Shown in pieces: positions 38,807 through 48,880 of a stretch of 64,000 nucleotides of DNA. This DNA is from Vanilla planifolia (lineage: Eukaryota > Streptophyta > Magnoliopsida > Asparagales > Orchidaceae): NCBI GenBank assembly GCA_023846275.1, contig JAIUJO010000300.1, forward strand, positions 235,038 to 299,037, read 5' to 3'. Each line of letters starts with the position of its first letter. Position 1 is the stretch's first letter. The position numbers and the translations under genes are program-made. The notes beneath the pieces were generated by a model, which saw only the letters and a program-made list of their open reading frames with translations, did not search any database and was not told where the DNA came from.

Positions 38807-38919
38807 AACAAAATGAAAGTAATATAAATATCACATAAAATGAGATGTTGAAGTTCACTAAAATGTAACTAAAATAAATAAAAATTTTTGAAAAAATGTG
38901 AATTAGATCGTTCTTATAA

Positions 38920-38959
<40 letters not shown>

Positions 38960-39740
38960 GTTCAATTAAACAACAATAAGGGGATAGTAAAAATATCATA
39001 GTAATATAAACCAATCAAAATAGCCAATTTAAAGAAATAAGGTTCATTATATGGAAAAACTCAATTCCAACCTACTAAGGTGATCGAGTTTAAAGTCGTA
39101 GAGTGTTAAAATAATATAAAAGTTAAAATTTCTCATAAATTGTAGCAATAAGCCAATAAAAATTTTAAAAATAATAAAAATAATCATTAATAAAAGAATT
39201 TTTTATAAATAACAGTAAATTATTTTTTCAATACTAACAAAATAAATATTAAATTTGAAATAAGATGAATTGAAACCATGTAATAGAAAAAAATCAAACA
39301 CAAGTAATGGTCACATGAGAGAATAGTTAGACATATAATCTGACTAAATTATTGAGGTGGATTTTATGGGAATGTTGCACCCAAAGATACTAAGAAAATG
39401 TAGTGTTACATGCTCAATCACCCAAAGGTTTGTGTCACATTATAGAAAGAAATATTTAGTTTAGATAATCCTTATTAAGAGAAATCTAATTACATTTCTT
39501 TTGTCTTCATTGGACCTCATTTTGAATTTCTATAAATCACAAAATTAAATAATCACAAAAAATTTAAACTATTATTTTATATTATATATATATGAAAAAT
39601 GAATTATAATTAATCAAAGGAATTTTTGCAATAAAATTTAAATATTTTCAAGATAAATGGTGCAGAGATTTAGAGTTATAGTGTAATATAAAAAATGAAA
39701 GCAAAAAAGTTTAATTAGTAAGATAAATTGTCTTAAGAAG
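38256..39740 (-). repeat. 400-bp satellite, reverse orientation, left of the chromovirus
   Basis: About 1.5 kb (three to four units) of the degenerate satellite described at 48881-64000, read on the minus strand. Signature pieces are ggtagcatcctccaaagtt and gatgagtctaatcatatttg near 38370-38505, tggacctcattttgaatttc near 39510-39530, and aattgaaaccatgtaatag near 39268. It contains the 162-bp TA-ended duplication at 38641-38955. Confidence 0.75.
38641..38955. repeat. 162-bp tandem duplication, each copy ending in a TA tract
   Basis: Two direct copies begin tgtgaacaaaatgaaagtaa at 38641 and 38803. Over the non-TA part they differ by only a few bases. Each ends in a TA run (38765-38802 and 38928-38955). 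The 126-codon minus-strand frame spanning 38634-39014 simply reads through this duplication and is not a gene. Confidence 0.9.
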
Positions 39741-39745
39741 ATTAC
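39741..39745. repeat. Target-site duplication, left copy (ATTAC)
   Basis: ATTAC immediately precedes the left LTR of the chromovirus and is repeated immediately after the right LTR at 46694-46698. Confidence 0.9.
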
Positions 39746-40954
39746 TGATGTAGGACTAGACGAAAATTGCTTAGTTAGAAAACTTTTTTTTTTATTTAAA
39801 ATTTATGACTGATGCACAACAAAGGAGCAAGGGTGTCACCCTAAGGGACACACACCTAGATACAATGAGGGTTGAACGCAAAAGGCACCAACCAATGAAT
39901 CCTAACTAAACTTAGGATCGATAGCAGCTAAGAAGTCGCTAAATCGACTACGGCTACACACTTTCAAACATGCAGAAATAGGGAGTACTTAGATTGGTTA
40001 AGTACCAGTTGAACTTAAACTATAATTTATAGTAAAAGTTGCACTTCGTAGCATGAAAATATATTGAAGACAAATTAATAATCTAGGAATGGAAAAATAC
40101 GAATGAAGATGGTTGAGCGATGATGGAAGATGATAAACTGGAGTGGCGTCTCACCACTTGGACCTCGCGCCCCTCCTCCCAGTATCAGAGCTTTGACGAG
40201 TCGGCATGCCAAAGACACTCAGAGCACTCACGAACTCAGAATGGAAGCAATGAACACTCAAAGCTTGCATTAACTTTTTCTCCGAAAAATATATCCCTTA
40301 CAATAGAAGAGGACTTTCCCATATATAGGAATCCACTAAGGTACAAAAGACATTTTGACTCATAACATTGGAATACTAAAGGACACATGGATACACTAAA
40401 TGTCACCTAAAATTACAAACAGACTCCTAAAAATCTGAGAAAAATAATAAAAATTAAGTTCATTCATTTATTTAAACACTGTTTTATGGATTTCGAAAGT
40501 GACTTCTAGAACTCCGGAAAAAATGCAAAACAAAACCCTAATTTCGGGTGGCTGGTGGCGCGGAGAGTGGCAGCGGGTCCGGCAGGTCGGCGCGGGTCGG
40601 TGTGGGTGGGTGCGGGTCGGCGCAGGTCACAGGTCGCGGGTCATCCGGTGGGTAGCTTGGGTCGGTGCCTGGCTGGACTCAGGCTCAGCGATTCGGGCTA
40701 ACCCAGATCCGGTTCGGGCTCGAGCGGTTCGAAATGGCGGCGGGCGGTTCACTGTGACGGTAGAGGTGACGGCGGAGGCGGCGACCGGCGGTAGGGATAG
40801 TGATTTTGGCCTTGTTTTTGCTCCCGGGAAGCCATTCGGACTCCGATTTCGAATCCCAAAGTTGTGTTGGCTTCCTAAAGATGATAATAGGTTTTTAGTG
40901 CAAGACTTAGTCCGTGGACGTCGAAAATCCTTCTCGAACATGATGTCCTCATCA
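39746..40954 (-). repeat. Chromovirus 3' LTR (left)
   Basis: 1209 bp; read on the minus strand it runs from TGATGAGGACATC at 40954 to CTACATCA at 39746. The U3 part (about 40330-40954) is GC-rich, in contrast to the AT-rich surroundings. It includes a short imperfect tandem of gcgggtcggt-like words at 40565-40645 that is about 10-20 bp longer than in the other LTR. A TATA-like tatatat is at 40321-40327. Confidence 0.95.
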
Positions 40955-42426
40955 TTTCCCTTGGGGTGGGAAAAACTCAGCTCTGATGAGTAATCTCTGG
41001 CCCTCTCATAGTCTTCAAGTGCTCCAGGGTTCAAACGATGAAGCTCCTCTCGAGATATCCAAGTATCATCTTCGTTTAACCTGTCTTTCCAATGTACAAG
41101 ATATTTCTGATAATGTTTATTCCTAGTGTTAGTAATTTTATCATCAATAATTTTTTCAATCTGCTCACTCGATTTCTTAAAACAGGCCTGTGGACACTCG
41201 GGTAGGGGTTCACTCACAAGAGGTGTAGATTCAAGCTCAAACGGCTCACTAGGTATTTCAACTGGCTCCTTGTAAGCCACCAAGTCTGAGATATTGAAAG
41301 TGTTGCTAATTCCATAATCGTCTGGCAATGTTAAAGTGTACGCGTTTGGGCTAATTTTAGTTAAGATTCTAAAAGGTCCGATGCCCTTTGCATGCAACTT
41401 TCTTAATGTGCCCGAAGGAAACCTCTCAGGCTTCACACGTATCATGACAAAATCTCCCACAGAAAACTCCTTGTTCTTTCTATGTGCATCAGCCAATTTT
41501 TTATATGTTTCATTGCTTAGATTAATTTTTTCTTTTATACTTTTATGAATATTTCGTATATGTTCGGCAAATTCTATGGCTGATTCTGATGAACGAGTAT
41601 GTGTAGGTAAAGGAATTAAGTCTATAGGACTATGGGGCTTATAACCATTATAGGCCTCAAACGGACTTATTCCAATTATCGTATTGACTGAGCTATTATA
41701 AGCATATTCTATTCTTGGTAAAAGTAGGTCCCAATTTTTAACGTCCAACTAAACTTCTTAGTAAGTTTCCTAAACTCCGTTTGACAACTTCAGTTTGGCC
41801 ATCAGTTTTTGGATGATAGGCTGTGGAGAATTTCAGTTTTGTTCCTAATGATTGCCATAAAGATCTCCAAAAATGTGATGTGAACCTAACATCTCTATCA
41901 GATACTATGGTCTTGGGTACTCCATGTATTTTGACAATTTCGTCAAAGAAAAGTCTAGAAATATGAGATGCATCTGAGGTGTTATAACATGGTACAAATC
42001 TAGCCATCTTAGTGAATCTATCGACGACTACAAAGATTGAATCAAATCGCCTTGTCGTCTTAGGTAATCCTAGCATGAAATCCATTGAAATGTCTTCCCA
42101 AGGTCTCGATGGGACAGGTAAAGGCATATATAGTCTAGTATTTTGTTTCCCAAGTTTGGAAACTAAACAGTTCCTACAGCCTGCCACTATTCTAGCCACT
42201 TGTCGTTTTAATCCCGACCAATAAAACTTATATTCTACGGCTGATATAGTCTTATCTCTTCCAAAGTGGCCAGCTAAACCTCTCGCATGTATTTCCCAAA
42301 TAAGAAAGTCTCTTAATGAGGTTTTAGGAATGCATAATTTCTGATTATAAAATAGATAACCTTCTTTTATCATATAATCGTTTATTACCATAGATGGTTT
42401 CTCTAAAATTTTAGAATAAATATCTT
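40627..42426 (-). pseudogene. Chromovirus integrase with C-terminal chromodomain
   Basis: This is the integrase, which inserts the element DNA into the chromosome. The first part (42391-41738, 217 codons) has the zinc-binding H35/H42/C72/C75 motif and a catalytic triad D104, D165, E201 with DD35E spacing (ISMDFM, VSDRDVRF, DGQTEVV). The frame breaks at about 41740 just after SLGNLLRSLVG; it resumes as 41748-40627 with NWDLLLPRIEYAYNSS. The second part has the GPF/Y module (KGIGPFRIL, residue about 123) and a chromodomain at residues about 187-235 (41040-41190: EKIIDDK, YLVHWKDR, TWISREEL), which in chromoviruses targets integration to marked chromatin. From residue 265 the frame runs into the 3' LTR for about 110 codons. 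Integrase motifs look intact apart from the frameshift. Confidence 0.92.
40955..40962 (-). other. Chromovirus polypurine tract
   Basis: On the minus strand AAGGGAAA lies directly before the 3' LTR start. It is also translated, as part of a His-Pro-Lys-Gly-Asn segment of the pol frame, so the coding frame overlaps the priming signal. Confidence 0.7.
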
Positions 42427-44330
42427 TAAAGTCTCCAATGTCTTAAAGTCTGAGCTATAGCATAAAATTCTTTATCGTATACTGAGTATTTTCGTTTTGC
42501 CTCATTTAATTTCTCACAAAAGTACGCAATAGGTCGCCCTTCTTGATTTAATACACCCCCAATTCCAACTCCCAAAGTTTCACAAGAAACCTCGAATACT
42601 AGATTAAAATATGGGAGTCTCAAAACTGGGGCTTGGGTCATACAGGTTTTAATTTTATCAAAGGCATCGTTAACTTTATCAGTCCAATCAAATCCGCCCT
42701 TTCTAATACAATTCGTGATCGGGGCTGTGAGTGTGCTAAATCCTCTTATAAATCTCCTGTAAAATGTTGTTAATCCATGAAAACTTCTAACATCGTGAAC
42801 ACTTTTGGGTGTAGGCCAGTTTATTATTGCATTGATTTTTTCAAAATCGGCCGATACTCCAACATCAGAAATTATGAATCCTAAGAAATTGACACTTCTT
42901 GTCATAAAAGCACATTTTTTAAAATTCACATATAACTTGTTCTCTCGAAGCACCAAACAAACTTTCTTAAAATGATCCAAATGGGTTTCTATATTTTTAC
43001 TAAAAATCAATATATCATCAAAATATACTACTACAAAATATCCTAAGAAAGGTCTAAGAATCTGAGTCATAATTCTCATAAAAGTGCAAGGTGCATTGGT
43101 AAGGCCAAAAGGCATCACTAGCTATTCATAAAGTCCATTTTTAGTTTTGAATGCCGTTTTCCATTCATCCCCAGGGCGAATCCTAATCTGGTGATATCCA
43201 CTTTTTAAATCAATCTTTGAGAAAATTTTTGCCCCATTCATTTGATCTAAGTGGTCATCAAGTCTAGGGATGGGAAACCTATATTTTATAGTAATTTTGT
43301 TAATAGCCCTGCTATCGATACACATTCTCCATGTACCATCTTTTTTAGGGGTTAATAATGCTGGGACGGCGCAAGGGCTTAGACTTTCTTGAATAAATCC
43401 CTTCTCCATTAAATCCTTAACTTGTCGACTTAACTCTTCTTGTTCAGTGGGACTTATTCTATAGTGAGGCAAGTTCGGTAAGCTAGTTCTAGGGACAAGA
43501 TCAATACAATGTTGTATATCTCTAAGTGGGGGCAAACTGTTTGGTTCTTCTAAGAATATATCACTAAATTCATTTATGGTAGATTCGATCTCAGGTGGGA
43601 TGACTATGTCAGGGATCTCAGTTTGTACTTTTTTAACTACTAATGCCCATATTACTGATCCATCAGTGAATTCACGCATGGCTTCTCCTTTAGATATGAT
43701 ATGAATTTTTTTATTCTTAATTTGATTTGTCTTCTTAATAGGTTGAACTTTATCCTTGGGAGGGGATGGGTATAGTTTAATCTTTTGTCCATTATGCATA
43801 AAGATGCATGTATTGGATTTCCCTGTTAATAATGCATCATGGTCATAAAGCCATGGTCTCCCTAATATGATGCTTCTAACTTGCATTTGGACTATGTCAC
43901 AAACTATATCTTCTGAATATTGTCCAAATGCTAAAGGAACTACACATTGTACTTTAACTGGAATAGATGTCTCGTTAATCCATGAGACAGTGTAAGGGTG
44001 GGGATGTGGGGTCGTAATTAGGCCAAGTTTGATCACCGAATATGTAGAAATGGCATTAATACTGCTCCCACTATCGATTACTACTTTGCAAACCTTTTCT
44101 CCTATTTTAATGAAAGTATGAAAGATTGTAGTTTTTCTCCAGTCTTCACTAATTTTTGGTTGAGTAAGGGTGCATCTGACTACGGCTAGAGTTTCTTCTC
44201 CTGGGTTGTCTTCTTCAACTTCATAATATTCATTAGCAAGATCACTATCTAGGTTGTATTCTGTTAACTCCTCGGTGTCTATTTCAGGTTCCTCACTTTC
44301 ACCTTCTCCTAAGTAGTTTATCCTGGTGGG
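42427..44330 (-). pseudogene. Chromovirus protease, reverse transcriptase and partial RNase H
   Basis: In the frame 44627-43122 the aspartic protease shows VVIDSGSSINA (D185) and the conserved IILGRPWL about 70 residues later. Reverse transcriptase starts near residue 395 and includes WRMCIDSRAINKIT and FSKIDLKSGYHQIRI (first catalytic Asp, D473). A TAG at 43122-43124 interrupts the [15 protein letters not shown] motif; the same frame then continues from 43118 with [11 protein letters not shown] (the catalytic Asp pair). RNase H begins near 42596 but the usual first catalytic Asp of its CDASG motif is Glu (CETLG). The domain is cut after LRHWR at about 42430 and fused out of frame to pre-integrase sequence, so roughly the last half of RNase H and the linker are deleted. 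Protease and RT motifs are otherwise well kept. Confidence 0.93.
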
Positions 44331-45299
44331 ACATTGGACTGCTACATGTCCTTTTCCATTACATTTATAGCAAGTTATTTTTTTAGGTCTTGTGGTGGTT
44401 GGATTGGGTTTTATGGCGGTAGTAGGCTGGGTACGGCTAGTATATGATCCATTATTAGAGTATTTAGGTATAGGTTTGGGTTCAAACTTCTTTGTAAGAT
44501 AGGTCTTTTGTAAGCGCTCTATTTCGCTAGTTATTCTATATGCTTCGGGTAGGGATTCTACGCCACGAATGAAAAGTTCTCTTTGTAGGTCATCCCTAAC
44601 TCCAGCACGAAATCGGGAGAGAGTCATAGATGGGGGATCATCTATTCAACATCTGAGATGATATTCATCGAATTTGGCAATATATTCATTTATTGATTTT
44701 CCTCCTTGTGTGTGGCATTGCCATTGGTCCAATAATTGATTTTTATAAGTTTTTGGAACATATTTCTGCCTAAGGGCTCTTTTAAGTTCATTCCAAGTTT
44801 CAATTGGCGGCGAGTTTCTTTGAAAATTATCATTATCTACAGCTTCCATATAGAGTCGTGCTTGCTTAGATAATTTCATTTTAGCAAATAATGCCTTTCT
44901 ATCTTCAGTAAGTCTAAACCATTGAAAATATTTGTCTATAGCAGCTTCCCATTCTAAATATTCTTTAGGGTTAAGGGAACCTTCAAAACTAGGGATTTCG
45001 AATTTGATTGATCTGAGTAATTGGTCATTGTCATTTTCGGTCTGGTTTCTGTGTCTATGTGGGGGTATTGTTGATTGATAGTCGCTTCCTTCTTCTATTA
45101 TCTCTGGTTCCATTCTACGTTGTTGTGTCGGTGTGACTCTAAGTCTAGGGGGTCGTAGTATTTCTTCTTCAGTAATTTCTGGTTCCACTTGATTTCATTC
45201 TAATCGATTGAGTCTTGCTTTTGTTTGAGTTGATAGATCCTGTATAGCTAATTGCATTTGTCGCATCTGTTCCATGAGTTGTTCAAATTGATTATCCAT
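44331..45299 (-). pseudogene. Chromovirus Gag (capsid and zinc knuckle)
   Basis: The structural Gag starts at the ATG 45299-45297 (MDNQFEQLMEQMRQ...), a start not obvious from long open frames because a TGA at 45195-45197 cuts off the first 34 codons, which form a coiled-coil-like helix. The capsid part (SFEGSLNPKEYLEWEAAIDK, then QARLYMEAVDN, LKRALRQKYVP) is the standard retrotransposon gag domain. A second in-frame TGA is at 44646-44648, just before DDPPSMTLSRFRAGV. A CCHC zinc knuckle (CYKCNGKGHVAVQC) lies at 44331-44372. All segments share one frame with protease and RT, so the ancestral product was one Gag-Pol polyprotein. The leader between 5' LTR and ATG is about 190 bp. Confidence 0.93.
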
Positions 45300-45473
45300 T
45301 GTATATTCCCTACCAGATCTAGTTCACATAAACGTTTTCGTAAAGTGTGTGTGTGTAGCTCACAAAGTAACCAAATAGTAGCACAAGGTTTCTCCCCAGT
45401 TAGTGGTGCGTAGACGAAGCTCCGCTTTAGCCAGACCACCTCTTAGATAGGAGTTACCTAAGATTGACTAAAA

Positions 45474-45488
45474 CCTGCTCTGATACCA
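45474..45488 (-). other. Chromovirus primer-binding site
   Basis: On the minus strand TGGTATCAGAGCAGG lies four bases inside the 5' LTR end (45493). It matches the 3' end of plant initiator tRNA-Met, the usual primer for first-strand synthesis. Confidence 0.92.
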
Positions 45489-45492
45489 ATTG

Positions 45493-46693
45493 TGATGTAG
45501 GACTAGACGAAAATTGCTTAGTTAGAAAACTTTTTTTTTTTTATTTAAAATTTATGACTGATGCACAACAAAGGAGCAAGGGAGTCACCTTAAGGGACAC
45601 ACACCTAGATACGATGAGGGTTGAATGCAAAAGGCACCAACCAATGAATCCTAACTAAACTTAGGATCGATAGCGACTAAGAAGTCGCTAAATCGACTAC
45701 GGCTACACACTTTCAAACACGCAGAAATAGGGAGTACTTAGATTGGTTAAGTACCAGTTGAACTTAAACTATAATTTATAGTAAAAGTTGCACTTTGCAG
45801 AATGAAAATATATTGAAGACAAATTAATAATCTAGGAATGGAAAAATACGAATGAAGATGGTTGAGCGGTGATGGAAGATGATAGACTGGAGTGGCGTCT
45901 CACCACTTGGACCTCGCGCCCCTCCTCCCAGTATCAGAGCTTTGACGAGTCGGCATGCCAAAGACACTCAGAGCACTCACGAACTAAGAATGGAAGCAAT
46001 GAACACTCAAAGCTTGCATTAACTTTTTCTCCAAAAAATATATCCCTTACAACAGAAGAGGACTTCCCCATATATAGGAATCCACAAGGGTACAAAAGAC
46101 ATTTTGACTCATAACATGGGAATACTAAAGGACACATGGATAAACTAAAAGTCACCTAAAATTACAAACAGACTCCTCAAAATCTAAGAAAAATAATGAA
46201 AATTAAGTTCATTCATTTATCTAAACACTGTTTTACGGATTTCGAAAGTGACTTCTAGAACTCCTGAAAAAATGCAAAACAAAACACTAATTTCGGGTGG
46301 CTGGTAGCGCGGAGAGCAGCGGCGGGTCCGGCAGGTCAGCGCGGGACGGTGCGGGTCGGCGCAGGTCACAGGTCGCGGGTCATCCGGTCGGTAGCTTGGG
46401 TCGGTGCCTGGCTGGACTAAGGCTCAGCGGTGCGGGCTAACCCGGATCCGGTTCGGGCTCGAGCGGTTCGAGATGGCGGCGGGCGGTTCATTGTGACGGC
46501 AGAGTTTGTGGCGGAGGCGGCGGTCGGCGGCAGGGATAGTGATTTTGGCCTTGTTTTTGCTCCCGGGAAGCCATTCGGACTCCGATTTCGAATCCGAAAG
46601 TTGTGTTGGCTTCCTAAAGATGATAATAGGTTTTTAGTGCAAGACCTGGACTATGGACGTCGAAAATCCTTCTCGAACATGATGTCCTCATCA
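45493..46693 (-). repeat. Chromovirus 5' LTR (right)
   Basis: 1201 bp, the partner of 39746-40954, with the same TG...CA ends. It carries the promoter of the element in its U3. The 81-codon plus-strand frame present in both LTRs (45869-46114 and 40120-40365) is antisense to transcription and is conserved only because the LTRs are duplicates. Confidence 0.95.
46071..46077 (-). promoter_or_regulatory. Probable TATA box of chromovirus 5' LTR
   Basis: ctatata on the minus strand (tatatag on plus), within cccatatatagga, lies about 580 bp from the outer LTR edge at the GC-rich to AT-rich transition. It is kept in the other LTR (40321-40327). Position fits a U3/R boundary; transcription start is not shown. 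Confidence 0.45.
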
Positions 46694-46698
46694 ATTAC
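46694..46698. repeat. Target-site duplication, right copy (ATTAC)
   Basis: ATTAC directly follows the right LTR, matching 39741-39745. Confidence 0.9.
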
Positions 46699-48880
46699 AT
46701 TCTACGAAGCGAAAGAGATCAACCATAATATTCATAATCATCAATTCAATTATGATTTAAATGTCATGTAAAGCATACAAAAAACATGGAAAAGAAAATA
46801 TCTTAAATTATCAAGATGAATATTTAATTTGGAAGAGCTTATAAAGTTATGATGACATTTATGCCTTCTTCATAAAGCCACATTTGGAAGTACTACTATT
46901 TAACCAAAAAAAGAAAAAATAATATTGAGTTATTATTTTAATTTTACATAAATAAATATAAAAGATAAAATAATACATTAAATTAGTTTAATATAACTAA
47001 ATAAGAGTCACATGATGACGAAAAAATGGAGATTTTGACTTATAAATACATCCAAATCAACTAAAAAACTTAAAAAAATGTGATTAATCATACAATAACG
47101 ATAAATTCAAAGATACTGAGGAGATTAAGCATAATATCATTGATTGAAAATTCCTAAAACATTAGAAAATAAAATGTTTTAGAAAATATAGAAATGAACA
47201 TATAATTTGATAAAACACATTGTAGAAAGTCCAATGACTTTCGTTAGACCTCACTTACACCTCAATGAGAATTACCAAAATAAATAGGCTTAAATAAAAA
47301 AAGTCTTATTTTAATGTTAATCCAATATATATTAAAGTTGTAAAGACATTAATTGAAGCAATGTATTACAACCAAAACAAAGAAATGTGAATTTCACACT
47401 AGTTGATATTTACAGTTGCATGGCAACATAATCAAGTGAAAGAGAGAAATTAGAAAAAATGATAGATTATACAAAAGTCTTCCATTCCAAGATACTATTA
47501 GGATCTATTGTAAGATCCTGCATTATCAAATTATGTCATTACTAACATTTCAAGTAAAGCATTCTAAGACCATTACAAGGTATCTAAAAATATAAAATAG
47601 ATATTTAATTACATTATACACATCAAGACAAGTCCAATGACATTTATTTCATCTTAATCAAGAGTCAATTTGAATTAATATAAATTACAAAAATGAATTA
47701 GTGGTAATTAAATGTGTTTTAAAGTTGAAATAGAATGAATTTAATAAGTACAATATAAACAAATCAAAGTGATTTAAATGTCACCTGAGATGACATATGG
47801 AGTTAGGTAGAAATATAAGAAAATGAAAGCAAAACATTTGATTAAGTCAAATGGAACAATGTTTGTTTTAATCCACTTTAATTAGATAAAGCTTATCTAA
47901 GTGAATCTAACAATGTTTGTTTTCTCTCAATTGGACCTTGGTTTTAACTGCTACAATTTGTCAATATAAATAAGAATAAATCTTATCAAAATATATCTTC
48001 AATTTTAAGTTGATATATTTAAAAGTTGAAATAATATAAATTGAAGCAATGTAGTAAAACAAGATCACAATGATGTAAGGGACACATGATGGGGGAATTA
48101 AACTTACCTAATTAAACAAATAAATCAAAAAAAGAAGTTCAAGAAATGAGTTTACTTTTTTAGGAAAGTTGCATTCTGAGATACTAAGAAAATCAAGTGT
48201 AATGTATTTTATTTCAAATTTAGCAAGAATTCAAATTTGTTGGAAAGTATGACAAATCCCAAATTTAAAAATACTTTAAAAAATTAAAAAATAATTTGTT
48301 AAGCGTCCAACAGTTTTTGTATCATATCTTTAAACCAAGTTTTAATTTGCTATAAATTACGAAAATAAACAAGATTAAAAAATAAAAAATTATTATAGAA
48401 ATGATATAATATATATACATATACGAATGCTAAAAAGGATAATTTAAAGAAATATTAAAAAATTAATATGTCATTATTGGTGACATGAGAGGAAAATTAG
48501 AGTAACCCCATAATAAAATAAAACTAAGAAATAAATTTAAAGAATTAAAATTAGACAAAATTTATCAAGAAGTTGCATTTCAAGTGCTAATGAGATATTA
48601 TGTAACAACCTTGATCCTCAAATCATGTATAAATCAAAATACCTCATAAATCACCCCAGATCCTTAGAAAATATTTCAAACAATAAAAAAATTAATATGT
48701 AGCTCATTATATTTCATCAAGAAGACTCCAATGACTATTGCTTCATCACTGATGGACCTTGTTTAGAGTTACTATGACCTTATAGAGTAAATAAGAAAAA
48801 GTTTTAATTAACTATTATCTTGGAATAAAACATACTATAAAATTAACATATTACATCAAATGTTTCATTAAAATATTATT
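46699..48880 (-). repeat. 400-bp satellite, reverse orientation, right of the chromovirus
   Basis: About five to six degenerate units in reverse orientation. Anchor segments are gtccaatgactttcgttagacctca (about 47230), gtccaatgacatttatttcatctt (about 47632), the Leu-free AT stretches between, ttggaccttggttttaactg (about 47930), and gactccaatgactattgcttcatc (about 48725). It continues the same units seen at 38256-39740 across the chromovirus insertion. Confidence 0.8.

Larger units (their letters stand above)
39746..46693 (-). mobile_element. Ty3/gypsy chromovirus, nearly complete, inactive
   Basis: This 6948-bp element on the minus strand has LTRs of 1209 bp (left, 3') and 1201 bp (right, 5'), an initiator-Met primer-binding site, a single gag-pol frame with zinc knuckle, protease, reverse transcriptase, RNase H, integrase and chromodomain, a polypurine tract, and the target duplication ATTAC. 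LTR ends are TG...CA. Domain order and the C-terminal chromodomain make it a plant chromovirus; the exact clade (Tekay/Del, Galadriel or other) needs a phylogeny. Defects are three in-frame stops, loss of the RNase H end plus linker, and a frameshift in integrase. The LTRs differ by about six substitutions in the first 250 bp by eye, so the insertion is not very recent but is much younger than the copia elements. Confidence 0.95.

Noticed and set aside
38634..39014. Minus-strand 126-codon frame with internally repeated protein
   Set aside because: It reads through the 162-bp duplication and two TA tracts (Tyr-Ile repeats); low complexity and no similarity.
40120..40365. Plus-strand 81-codon frame repeated almost unchanged at 45869-46114
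   Set aside because: It lies in both LTRs of the chromovirus, antisense to its transcript. Its conservation reflects LTR identity, not selection.
40499..40993. Plus-strand 164-codon Arg/Gly/Val-rich frame
   Set aside because: It spans the GC-rich U3 and the pol end antisense to the element; GC-rich DNA yields long chance frames.
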